Shown here piece after piece: positions 11,881-22,407 of a stretch of 64,000 nt of DNA. Under the pieces are notes generated by a model that searched no databases, was not told where the DNA came from, and was given only the letters and a program-made list of their open reading frames with translations. This stretch comes from Hymenoscyphus infarciens (lineage: Eukaryota > Ascomycota > Leotiomycetes > Helotiales > Helotiaceae), in the NCBI GenBank assembly GCA_001414345.1, contig LLCB01000164.1:1-64000 (forward strand), read 5' to 3'. Position 1 is the stretch's first letter, and each line of letters starts with the position of its first letter. Made by a program: the position numbers and the translations under genes.

Positions 11881-13752
11881 TTAAATTGGACTTCGGTGCC
11901 ATTTTGAGAACTCTTAGATTTCAATATCACAACAACCTGGACCAATTACATCGAATAATATGTTGGCATTTAAAAATAAAAGGGCAAAGATATTTGTAAG
12001 AGAGGGTCTGCTTGTAATAGTTGGTATATTTCAGATCGCGGTAAATTCTCCGCTATAGTAGTCACTAGTCGTTGAATATGTTCTCTAGCTTCGTGGTGAT
12101 TAGTTGACGTCTATGATTGAAGGTTAGTAGGGCTTAGATTTAGACATGATAGCAGCAGTACCTTAAGCAAGAACTTTACAGGTGCCCATAGAGGGCATCT
12201 AATTCCAGCCTACGTTTGAACCACGATATCAACAGCCGCTAAGATACTTCGTAACTAAGTTGTATATTGCTGAAAATTCTCCATAATACGGGTTCCACGT
12301 TTCGCTCTATACTATTTGTGTTATTGCAAGGCTGTTTCCAAGACCTCCGATATTGTTTCTTTACTCTCGATATAATGTTGAAATATGATATCGTCTCAAG
12401 GGAGTTTCGAAAAGAGGGCTCGAGCTTCTTAGATAGCTTAAAGCTATAGCTTATCACTGATATCAAGTTAGTGAGTTAATATAAGTAACGAGAGATTCTT
12501 AGAGGTGTTATAGCTAACTTTAACTATGCTAGTGCTAGTTGCAACGCTATCCTAATAGTTGCTTTTCAGTGTTTCTACACGACTTAAACCAGATACTATG
12601 AGCCCCCTAGCACCTCGATATTCAACCTTTAGATACGCGTAATAAGAGGATTACAGTGTTTTATTTTGTTTCAAACGACGTAAAAAGGCAGGTAGATTGT
12701 CGAGTTGAGGAATAGCCTCTGTCGTTCGATGAGGCTACAGCTATACATAGTAAGCTACGCAGCCCTAGCGGCTAACATAGTTTTCTCTTTACTATATTAC
12801 TTTTAAACTGCCTAAAATTCTGTCTCAACCGTTGGAGATAAGTTTCTACTTCGTCCCAGGCGTAATAAAGGTTATCCAAATAGAGTAATTGCTATATTTC
12901 CGTAGCTTTATACTACTAAAAAACCTCTGAAAAGTCTATAAAGCGACCCCTCGGAATAACCTTAGAACGAAGTATTTGTATTTCTTTAATTAATTACCTC
13001 TCTACGAAAGCAAGCGGAGTATCTAGAACACTCTCTCAGTATATCTAGAATACTCTAACAAGGGTTTTTATCTCTATAAGTAAGATAGTAAGAGATAAAA
13101 AGTAGAAATAGAGAAAGCAGAGTAGATACTATAGGCGCTAGCTTTATAGTTTTAAGTGCTTTAAGAAACTATAGAGGTTAATAAATAGAAATAGCTATTA
13201 CGTATTCTCTTTTAAGAAATAGTAAGTACTCTTAGTATCTAGGAATAGCTTTATATTATACGGTTATCTAATTACTCTCTTCTTTTTTATTATTCTTCTA
13301 CTTTTATTAAATCGCTTCTTTTATAAGAATAAATAACGAAATTAGACGTTTTAGACAAAGTTTACTTTATATACTTATACTTATATATATATTTATAGAT
13401 AAGCTTTTAAATTCCTTACTTTTAAAGTAACTTAGAAGAATCTATTTACTCTAAAGAGAGAGAAGAGAAAGAGAGAGTAAAGAACAAGAGAAAGCGTAGA
13501 ATTTAAAATTTAAAATTTAAAATAATTCTTACTTTAAAATACCTTAAAAAAGCCTAAGCTTTGTTAATTATAAGCCAAGTTCGGCTCCCTTATCGGCATA
13601 GCCCCCCTTTTCCGGTCCGATCTCCGAAGCTTCATCCTGGCACGTCACCAGCACCCTGGGCTAACTCTAGTTCGCATTCACCGAACCATCTAGTCATCGC
13701 AACTCAACCCCAAGCCGATGATTGAACGAAATCTCTACGATTGAAAGCCATC
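11881..13752. repeat. Gene-free AT-rich stretch
   Basis: No open frame here resembles a protein. Composition is moderately AT-rich to about 13000, and strongly AT-rich with TpA-rich words from about 13000 to 13560. A purine tract lies at about 13450-13497 and a short tandem of ATTTAAA units at 13501-13522. Balanced DNA, presumably the promoter of the MFS gene, begins at about 13570. Confidence 0.55.
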
Positions 13753-15516
13753 ATGGCATCTTCGTCCTCCCCCCAAGTTGTCGCACAAAACACGACCGAG
13801 TCGCGAACCCCTCCCTTGGAAATCTCCCCGCATTCTAGTGAGACGTCGCATACCCGCCTTACTCCCAATTCGAACTCGGAAGACGAAGATGATTTCGCGA
13901 TTGACGATGGGGATGTAGGTGAGAGCTATAACATGCTGAGGGTTCGGGGGGAGGGGAGGGAGAAAGTGTGGGATGCGGAGGAGGAGGACGGGAGTGATGC
14001 GGGTGAGGGGGATGAAGAGGATGATCGCGATGGAGGGAGGAGAAGGAGAGCCAGTGTTTCGACTGTGCAGTCTTATCAGTTGTATACCCCGGATGAGGAG
14101 AGAGAGGTGGTCAGGATTTTTGACAAGAAATTGGTGTTGTTTGTTGCGCTGTTATACATGCTGTCGTTTCTTGACCGCTCCAGTCAGTGTTTCCCTTCCC
14201 AATTTACCAGAACTGGACCTGATATTGTGTCATTATTAGATATCGGAAATGCCAAAATTGCGGGGTTAGATGTAGACCTCGAACTTGATTCTACGCGATA
14301 CGAATGGGTTATCACGGCTTTCTATATTGCATACATATCATTTGAGTGGATGTCTATCTTGTGGAAGTTAATTCCGGCACATATTTACGTTACGGCAATT
14401 GTACTGTCCTGGGGCCTCGTCGCATCTTTACAATCGATCACTACATCTTTCGAAGGTCTGTTGGTTCTACGGGTGCTACTAGGGATCGGAGAAGCAGGAT
14501 TCACGGGGATCCCATACTATCTGTCGTTCTTTTTCAAAAGAGAGGAATTGGCTCTGAGGACGGGATATTTTATATCTGCTGCGCCATTCGCAACCTCTTT
14601 TGCGAGCACTTTGGCATGGGCTATTATAAAATTGGGAAAACATTCTCCTATCGCATCATGGAGATTACTTTTCTTGCTAGAGGGATTTCCGAGTGTGCTA
14701 GTTGCGGTAATAGCATGGCACATTATCCCAGATTCTCCTTCTACAGCACGATATCTTACACAGCGACAAAAACGTATCGCTCGCTTGCGTCTTCGTTCTC
14801 AAACACCCAAAATGTCCCAGACTCGCGGTCTAAACAAATCCGAAATTATACACACCCTCACAGATATCAAAACATATATCACGGCCCTAATATTCTTCTT
14901 CACCAACCTGGCTTTCTCTTCACTCCCCGTTTTTCTGCCAACAATTGTTCATGAAATGGGTCACAGTGTGAGCGTTTCTCAAGCGCTTTGTGCGCCGCCA
15001 TATCTTCTCTCCTTCGTTGTGGTACTACTAACCTCCTACCTATCCGACAAATACCGCACCCGTTCATATTTTGTTCTCGGTCATGCTCTCCTCTCTGCGA
15101 TAGGCTACGCCCTCCTTGCGTTCTCCTCATACTTCCACCTCCCGTCAGTAATCCGCTATCTCGCACTTTTCCCCGCTTCCGTGGGCTTCTTCAGTGTCGT
15201 CACACTGACGATAACTTGGGCGATCAATAACGAGGCCTCGGAATCGGGACGTGGTGTTGGATTTGCTGTTTTACAAATTATTGGACAGTGCGGACCGCTT
15301 GTTGGGATAAGATTGTATCCTGAAGAGGAGGCGCCATATTATGGTAGGGGAATGGGGGTTTGCGCTTGTAGTATGGTGTTGGTGGGAGTGCTGGCTTTGG
15401 GCTTGAGGTGGTATTTGGTGAGGTTGAATGGAAAGGGAGAGAGAATGGAGGAGGTTGAGTATGGGAAGATTGGGGAGGATGGGAGGCGGAGGGAGACGTT
15501 TAGGTATATGCTTTGA
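13753..15516 (+). CDS. MFS transporter, anion:cation symporter type (Dal5/Tna1/Liz1-like)
   Basis: Exons 13753..14182 and 14240..15516 encode 568 residues. The 57-bp intron is a multiple of three with no stop, so it can be missed; removing it restores FLDRSNIGNAKIAGL, the loop 1 motif of the ACS family. The first 120 or so residues are acidic and disordered. About 12 hydrophobic helices follow, with family landmarks RVLLGIGEAGFTGIPYYLS, RTGYFISAAP, LSDKYRTRSYF and IGQCGPLVGIRLYP. Relatives import nicotinate, pantothenate, allantoate or biotin precursors at the plasma membrane; the substrate here is unknown. The start is the ATG at 13753. Four codons upstream lies a TTG that extends the frame but is not a likely start. 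Confidence 0.9.
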   Translation: MASSSSPQVVAQNTTESRTPPLEISPHSSETSHTRLTPNSNSEDEDDFAIDDGDVGESYNMLRVRGEGREKVWDAEEEDGSDAGEGDEEDDRDGGRRRRASVSTVQSYQLYTPDEEREVVRIFDKKLVLFVALLYMLSFLDRSSQCFPSQFTRTGPDIVSLLDIGNAKIAGLDVDLELDSTRYEWVITAFYIAYISFEWMSILWKLIPAHIYVTAIVLSWGLVASLQSITTSFEGLLVLRVLLGIGEAGFTGIPYYLSFFFKREELALRTGYFISAAPFATSFASTLAWAIIKLGKHSPIASWRLLFLLEGFPSVLVAVIAWHIIPDSPSTARYLTQRQKRIARLRLRSQTPKMSQTRGLNKSEIIHTLTDIKTYITALIFFFTNLAFSSLPVFLPTIVHEMGHSVSVSQALCAPPYLLSFVVVLLTSYLSDKYRTRSYFVLGHALLSAIGYALLAFSSYFHLPSVIRYLALFPASVGFFSVVTLTITWAINNEASESGRGVGFAVLQIIGQCGPLVGIRLYPEEEAPYYGRGMGVCACSMVLVGVLALGLRWYLVRLNGKGERMEEVEYGKIGEDGRRRETFRYML

Positions 15517-16286
15517 TTGTTTTTGGATATCTTGATGACACTTTTCTCTAGTCCCTTTCATCTCGAGTGATATTGCGGGTCTTTGCACCTGGGGGTAGCG
15601 TAAGTTTGGCTGTTTATTCTTATGTTTATTCCGTGTCTTATCCCTTTTTTCGCGTCCAGATGCTACGGAGGTATGCTCCGCGACATTTTGCTCCTCGCTA
15701 CTGCGTCATGATTTTAGAAGCCTACTTGACGGCATGGTGGTTCATGTCCCTAAATGTTGGCTTATGGGATCTACACTTTCGGTTATTGACAAGCGAGTGC
15801 GAGATCTGCTTTTAAGTTTGATTCCCGCTCCTAATATTTCTAACTCTACTTGGATGCGGCTCTTTGTTGTCTTGTCTTGGTATGACGCCTTGATTTTCAT
15901 CGCACGCGGCGCAGTTGAACGCGTTCATTGGAGATATAGGCGAGTGCGAAAAAACCGAGCTTCGCTGGTAGTCCCGCCTTGCGGATGTAAGGTTCCACCC
16001 TTGTACATTTTTACCGATGGATCGATAATTGCATGTTGTCCATAGGATTCCGAGTATGGCGAGAGGCTGTGCTTGGTGTTTTGGGTTGTGGGCGGTGGTT
16101 TATTTCATCCGTATGCTCTGCCTGTAATGTTTGGCAGAGAATCGCATATGTTGTTGAGGAATATAAGTATATCTCCTTCTGCCATGTTGCTTCTTTCTGA
16201 CAAAAAGTACATCTCAGTGCACCTTACCCATCTGAGAAAAAGTCCCTTCGAAGTTCAAAGATACTCATAAAATTAAATTCAGCGAA
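15517..16286. other. Intergenic, no gene seen
   Basis: About 770 bases of balanced composition between the MFS and RTA1-like genes. The small open frames are unlike proteins. It probably holds the MFS 3' UTR and the RTA1 promoter. Confidence 0.5.
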
Positions 16287-17237
16287 ATGGCACCTAAAAT
16301 CATTACCCCGTCTTGTCACCCTTACGATCCAAGTCTTTCGAACGCATTTGGATACCAACCGGCGCTTGCACCGGGGATCGCTTTCACAGTCCTCTTCTTC
16401 CTTTCCGCGGCAACACATCTTTTCCAAGCCATTCGTTACAGATCTATCTGGCTTGGACTCTTCGTCGTCGGAGCTGGTTGCGAGTGCCTAGGATGGATTG
16501 CAAGGATAGCAGCTCATAGATGCGCGTATTCTCCACCTATGTTTACGATGCAAATATCGCTCTTGATTTTCGGTAAGTCCCACATATTATAAACTTGAAA
16601 AGATTTGATAGATGAATGGAAGCTGACTATGGAAATAGCACCCGCCTGGACAACAGCTGGACTCTACGTTATTCTCTTCCGTATGATACCAATCCTTGGA
16701 CCAAAAAGCTCGCCCTTCCCCGCAAAAACATGTCTCCTCGTTTGTCTCGGAATTGACATCCTCTCTCTTGCCCTCCAAGCAGCGGGTGGTGGACTCGCTG
16801 GTCGTGCATTCAGCGCAGATGTTGATACCCAACCTGGTGTCTATACCATGGTTTCTGGAATTTTGGTTCAATTAGTTTCCACTCTCACCTACTCGGTCTT
16901 CATGGCAATCGTGTTTGTGAGAGCCAAGGAAGGGGTTTTGAGGAACAAATCACTAAAATGGTTGAGCGTTGCGATGATCGTGACGGTTGTTTGTATGATT
17001 GGACGGAATGTTTATAGGGCTGTGGAGTTGTTGGAAGGCTGGACAGGGATGTTGAATACGCAGGAACGGTGGGTTATTGGGCTTGATGGGGTTTTGATGG
17101 TTGTTGCGGTTTATGTGCTGAATGTGCTAAATCCTGGGAGATTGTTGAAGAATGCTATTGAGGCGAAGGGAGTGGCTGGCGAGACGGAAGACTCGAGGGA
17201 GAAGGGGAGTAGATCTGAGGAGTCGGATAGCGTTTAA
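16287..17237 (+). CDS. RTA1-like seven-helix membrane protein
   Basis: Exons 16287..16572 and 16639..17237 (intron 66 bp) encode 294 residues with about seven hydrophobic helices. Family landmarks are YRPS-like YQPALAPGIAF near the N-terminus, ECLGWIARI, then APAWTTAGLYVILFRMI across the exon junction, TLTYSVFMAIVF, IGRNVYRAVELLEGW and the final DGVLMVVAVYVLNVLNPGR. RTA1-family members (Rta1, Rsb1) are fungal lipid-translocating exporters that protect against 7-aminocholesterol or sphingoid bases, in plasma or vacuolar membranes. The C-terminal 35 residues are charged and cytoplasmic-like. The actual substrate cannot be told. Confidence 0.9.
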
Positions 17238-18115
17238 GGGTTGAACGAGAGGACATTAGACTAGCACACATTAATATCTGGGTATTAAATTTTATAGAAA
17301 GCAATACAGTTCATTTTCTGTTAGCCTTGATGGCATTCTCGCTTTCCTTCTGGTTTCTCTCTGAAAATGAAGCGCTTGCTCTCGTTCAAATGCTTTCCAG
17401 GCAACAAACAAAGACGGTTAGCGTGCGGACTCGAGGTGGCCCCTTCCCCCTCGGCAAGCTCTTCCTTGACGCGATGCTCGCAAAGCCCAAAATTGCCATT
17501 TCCTTTCTATCTTCAATCTTTTTTGCCTTCTGATCTCGGTCTTATTGAGAGAAAACAGTCATCGTTTATTATACACATAAGCCCAGGGCACTGCAATTTA
17601 ATGCGCAAGGCTTGGAGTAATCAAGACTCGTATTTCATTTCATTCTCCTGAATAGTTCAACACAACATCATCTACTAGAGACTTTTCAGGTATACTTTGA
17701 GACCAGGGTTACGGCGTCGCGCGAGAGAGCCAAAGAAAAATGATCTCCTGTACTGTTGCAGTGTTGGGTCGTTCTTGCCGGTTCGGTTCCTTCCACTACC
17801 AGCTCCTTCCCCAACTACTAGTACAACCAGAAGTCGAGTCTAAGCTTCGGGAAACCTTTCCAGTTTATGGTGCATGTTGTCGCGCCTGCCTCGCCTGCTT
17901 CCAAGTCTTCCGCATTCAAGGTGAGCTGTCTCTATTGTGATGTCGGCAGCTCCTTCCTAGCATGCAGTAGGTAGCTACCTTAGTTGACCATCAATCCTGC
18001 CTTAGTTACAAGCAGCCAGAGTTATTTGAATTTTTTTGACACGCAGTCCATCAATTCGAACACGTTGAGGGCCCAATGCAAAATATCGTTGCAGTCATAA
18101 TTCCACAACATCATA
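17238..18115. other. Intergenic, no gene seen
   Basis: About 880 bases without a supported gene. Short open frames (17327-17651, 17740-17940) lack family resemblance. The last part is presumably the promoter and 5' UTR of the next gene. Confidence 0.45.
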
Positions 18116-18896
18116 ATGGACGATATCTTTATGAACAATATGCTACCATTCCAACCCCCACCAAACTCACACTATACCCCCTCGCCACCACCACCCCCAA
18201 CCTGCCGCCTCCCAGTAATCAGCGAAAACCCCCCCTTACGAAGATTTTCTGAGCCAGACCTCTCAGCCACCCTCCACGTCCGCAAAAACCGACAACACCA
18301 CGACCCCCAAAACTTCAAAAGCGTATATTGGTCCAGAACAACATCTCTGCCATCCACCCCGCCTCGGAGATCCTCCCTCGGGAATCCACCATTATCACAA
18401 ACCTCGAATGGCACTCCACCACCTCGGCCTCTTTCTAGGAAAAGTAGCAGAGAGCGAACATTTATCCCACAAGAATTACCCGATGCTAGCATTGGAGGAT
18501 ATGCGAGGTTGCCTGTTAACAATTCGACGATCAAACATGCTCTGCAGTCCGAGGAGGACTTGGGGACTTTCTTGGGGGATTTTAAAAGATGGAAGGAGGA
18601 GACTCGTAGGGCTATGGGTGGGGATGGGTATTTGGTTGTTGATGTTTCGGGGTTGAGTTGTGCGACTTGTAAGGGTACGGTTCTGAGGGAGAGAAACAGG
18701 GTTAGTTCTTTCTCAAGTTTGTGGTTGTGAGGAAGCAGAAGGTGGGTGTGGTCTGTACTAACTTTTTGCTCAACAGGCCTTTCCAAAATGGGCTTATAGG
18801 AAGACCAAAGATATACTGGGAATTGCGACAGAGGAGGAACATAGTCCTTCGGTATCTACCTCTTCTTTCAAGTGTTTCACAGCGGGAAGAAGCTAA
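18116..18896 (+). CDS. Conserved-looking protein of unknown function, proline/serine-rich
   Basis: Exons 18116..18700 and 18777..18896 (intron 76 bp, with branch point GTACTAAC and acceptor CAACAG) give 234 residues. I do not recognise the family. The first 130 or so residues are proline-, serine- and arginine-rich and look disordered (a PSPPPPPT run, RRFSEPDLS, RRSSLG). A more ordered segment follows (SEEDLGTFLGDFKRWKEETRRAMGG, then VVDVSGLSCATCKGT), then exon 2 begins AFPKWAYRKTKDILGIATEEE. The 3' end is uncertain: serine/proline-rich open frames continue to 19520 on the same strand and could be further exons. The basic SP sites would suit phosphorylation, but that is speculation. Confidence 0.5.
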
Positions 18897-20059
18897 CAGG
18901 GACAATAGTGTATCAAATTCCGAAGTGAGAACGACCCGTATCTTCGAAACGGGATCTATATTCGTCTCGTCTCAACCACCTCCCCGCTATCGTTAAATTG
19001 TCTCGCTCCCGCCATAATCGCCCTTCGAAATGTCAGCCCTGCCTTGGATGGCATCCAGGTCGATCTCCGAATTCCTCCAGACCCGTCGATTCCAGTTTCT
19101 CCATTACCCACCTCTCATTGTTCCTCACTCCAGCTGACATGGAGCTACTCACCTGGTAGTCCCACCCTCCCTTCAAGCCATTTTTCCGAAGGACGAAGAT
19201 CAATATACGGCGATGCTCCAATCAGGATTGGCTCGCCCATACCTCCTTCCCTGAGATCTGCTTCGTCAACCTCAACAAGATGTTCTCCACAAAATGCACG
19301 ATCGTCATTTTCAGATCATGAATTTCGTATTCTTTCCAGGTCTGAATGTTCACGGATGGCGCACTGCTTTCGGATTTTGGAAGGTATGCTACCATCTGAG
19401 AGACGACTGAAGCTTCTTGGAATGGAGTTTCATGGAGGTTTGGGTGGGAGACTTGGGAGACATTGGGAGGTGAAGCGGAGAGGTTGGTGGGTTGGGGCAC
19501 AACCTGGTCGGTTGGGTTGATGTGATGCATGCTCCAGATGGTATGTGAAGCTTTGGGAAGTAAATGATAGAAGGGGCTGAGTGAGTGCGCGCATTGCACT
19601 TTTTGCGGTCGAAACCCGCGTGTACAGTTCACTAACTATCAGGCGTAAGGTTGGAAAATATTAAACTTGAGTGGATAGAGAAGAGAGCTCCTTTTTAGGT
19701 GATGAAATATGATAAGAACGGCTCAAATCTGTATAAATGTTGTGAGAAAAATACGTACCTCACTAGTGAGTCTCTCTGAAGCTTCAAACTTCCCTTGTCT
19801 GAGGTCGCCTCTAAGACCTGACTTCTTCCAAGGAGACAAAATGACATGAACTCTTGAATTATGCAATTAAGATAACTCAACTAACTGTAACTCTGACAAA
19901 TGGACTTTGTTGTCCATAAAACAAGACCTGACCCCAGGTTCCCAAAACGCCCACTGCTCTGTAGCCCAAACACCGTCCTTTTGAAATCCAAACTTATGTG
20001 CTAGTTTAGCGAATATGTAAATCCAACCTTCCTCTAATATACAATCCTTACCCCACGCC
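18897..20059. other. Intergenic or unresolved 3' exons
   Basis: A plus-strand serine/proline-rich open frame at 19044-19520 and an overlapping minus-strand frame at 19222-19632 are present. Neither has a recognisable domain. The plus one might belong to the preceding gene. From about 19640 to 20059 I see nothing. Confidence 0.35.
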
Positions 20060-22407
20060 TCACAAATCGCCGAACGTCCCTTTCCTCCCCCGCTCAGCCT
20101 GCAGCTGAGAAGGACTATTCAGAATGGGCACTCCACTCGCTGGTTTCCTTCTCGTGGATGCCAGTTGTGAACTCAGACTCGCCAGGCCACGGGTGGGTGC
20201 CGCTCTTCCTTCTCCGGGTAATTCCGCTGGACCTTCGGGCTGTGTGTTACTTGTTTCCAACGCGCGGTTCTCGTCCAGGGTGCTCATTGCCATTCCACTC
20301 TGGCCTTCTAGCCATCCTCCTCCTATTCCTGACCAAGCGGGCGACCATCCTCGACCATCGAATCCTGAGCCACGCCAGCCGTCATTGTCGTTTAGTGCGC
20401 CGCTTATGGCACCGGTGAGTCCGAAGGATGTGTGCTTGTTTGTAGTTGTTGTTGCGGGCGTTGAATCCCGTTTCGTCGATTTTGGAGGGGGCAAAGGACG
20501 AAGCGAGGCTTGAGGTGGTTGCCGTGCGAATGCGGCGTCATCGCTATATGTCGAGTCATCGCTGTCTAATCGACCTCTCCCTGACCCGCTTTCTATGCTT
20601 TCGCGGTGGGCTTCTCGTTCCAGAGGGTGGACTGGTCTTTGGAGGTTGAAAGCTTGCGTCATGGGTGTGGGTGTTCCTCGTAAACTCGAGACGTTGGAGT
20701 TACTCGAGTTATTCGCGTAGTGGTAGGATTGAGGGACGGGGGCGGTAATATTTCGTGATTGCTGGTGAAAGGGTGCGTTATGCATACTAGAAATATCACT
20801 TCTAACAGCGCGAAGACGAGGGGGTTCCCAGTCTTCTGTTTGGACTGGATGTGCCATTTGTTTGAAAGATTCGATTTTGGCTTCGCGGAGAGCTTCGGAT
20901 CGGGCCTCTCGGTCTACACTTCTGCCGTGGGGAATGGCTAGTGCGGTTGCAGTATGTAGTTGTGGTCGAGAATGATCACTTTCCGTGTCGGAATGATCGA
21001 AACTGTGGTGTTCTCGTACTGCTTCCGACCAAGAGCGGGAGAAATCATCGATTTCGTCTACTAGCTGCTCGTCTACTAAAGGCATGCTTTGTTCGCGGGT
21101 AGTTTCAAGCGGTGCTGGAGAAGGGGTTTGATTTCGAGGCGGTCCGGAATAACGTGAGCGTTGGGAAAGAGGTTTAGGGGCGACTTGATATTCATTTCTG
21201 TCCGAAAAGGGATTGCTGCGGGCAACATCTTCAAAATCATCTGGTGCTACTGATGGTTTTTGAGTGCGCTCGTCAGCAAATGGACTCCCTTGAGCTATCG
21301 TAGAGAAAGAAGCTCCTGGTCTATGCATCATCCCGCCCGGCCCTCCAGCGGCTTGATATGAGGTATCAGTAGCGAAGTTGCGTGCGTTGTCGGGATGACC
21401 CGTCATGGGCGAAACAATATCATCGAGATTGGATTGTCTGACTGGTTTGAATGATGCTGGGCGTGGTCCGAAAATATCTCGCTTCCTCGAACTGAAGTTT
21501 TTGTAAGCATGTATAACTCAAATCCAAGTTCCAGGGGTCACTTACTTGAAGAACGAAGACTTTCTCCTGCCTTGGTCATGTCGCTGGCGACGACGTAGAC
21601 ACCAGAAACCAAAAGCCCCCACTAAAGCTAAACCAGCCAAGCCAGCAACTGTCCCTCCTGCTACCGTTCCTGGATTTGCACTTGAGCCTGTCGGAGCTTG
21701 GGCACTTCCTTGTGCTGCTGAGACTGGGGATACCTTTCCTGCTCCAATTACTGTCGTTTCGGTTGCAAAAGGGGCAACTGTTAATGCACCCGATGAGCGT
21801 CCAGTTTCGACTGGTGCCGCGTTGAAAGTCACACCCGTGAACACCACTTGTAATTTGACATCTGACGGTTGACCAATATATGCAGTCTCAATCGAGGTAG
21901 CTGAAGCTGGGTCTCCGCACAAGTACTGGGAATATCCTCCTGCATACGAATTCTTGTAACATAGGTCTTGTCCCGCACTGGAGATGGTTAGCTTTATCTT
22001 CCTCGGGTTTCCCGTCCTACTCACCACTTCACTACACCATCATTCACAATAGCTGAAGTTGACTCCCAGCCCGGACTCTTATTGTCTATACATGTTGTAT
22101 ATACTCCTTGTGTACATGGTCCATCAGTCGTACAACATCCGACAAGTGCGTGCATTGTATCGTGGATACACGATGATCCACTGCCACATTCCGCTGGGTA
22201 TGCCAGATTTCCTCCTGCCCATCCACATACAGCCACAGCTACAGAACCCCTCTTGAATAGCTTCGCTGGATCACTGGGCGTTCCCGTTGGTCGAGGCGTC
22301 CATTCATCTGCCACATATGCCGCCGTTCTCGCAGGTTCAGCCCAAGGCATCGCATTTGTGAGACCCAACACTACCGAGAACAAGAGGGCAACAGAGGAAG
22401 GCGGCAT
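20060..22407 (-). CDS. Single-pass cell-surface protein with Cys-rich ectodomain and long cytoplasmic tail
   Basis: Exons join(20060..21491, 21546..21977, 22025..22407), minus strand, give 748 residues with introns of 54 and 47 bp. Residues 1 to about 22 form a signal peptide. The ectodomain (to about 233) has cysteines in VCGWAGGNLAYPAECGSGSSC, GCCTTDGPCTQGVYTTC and LCGDPAS, then a Ser/Ala/Thr-rich stalk. A single membrane helix (about 234-255) ends in the stop-transfer LRRRQRHDQGRRK. The tail of nearly 480 residues is disordered, rich in Ser, Pro and Arg. The layout resembles fungal wall-stress or mucin-like sensors, but I cannot name a family. An in-frame ATG 27 bases upstream (22434) would also give a signal peptide. 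In the second intron acceptor region the splice joins AAGTG to TGCGGGAC, restoring a Cys codon. Confidence 0.75.

Noticed and set aside
17740..17940. 66-codon cysteine-containing frame as a possible small secreted protein
   Set aside because: No signal peptide of convincing shape and no supporting context.
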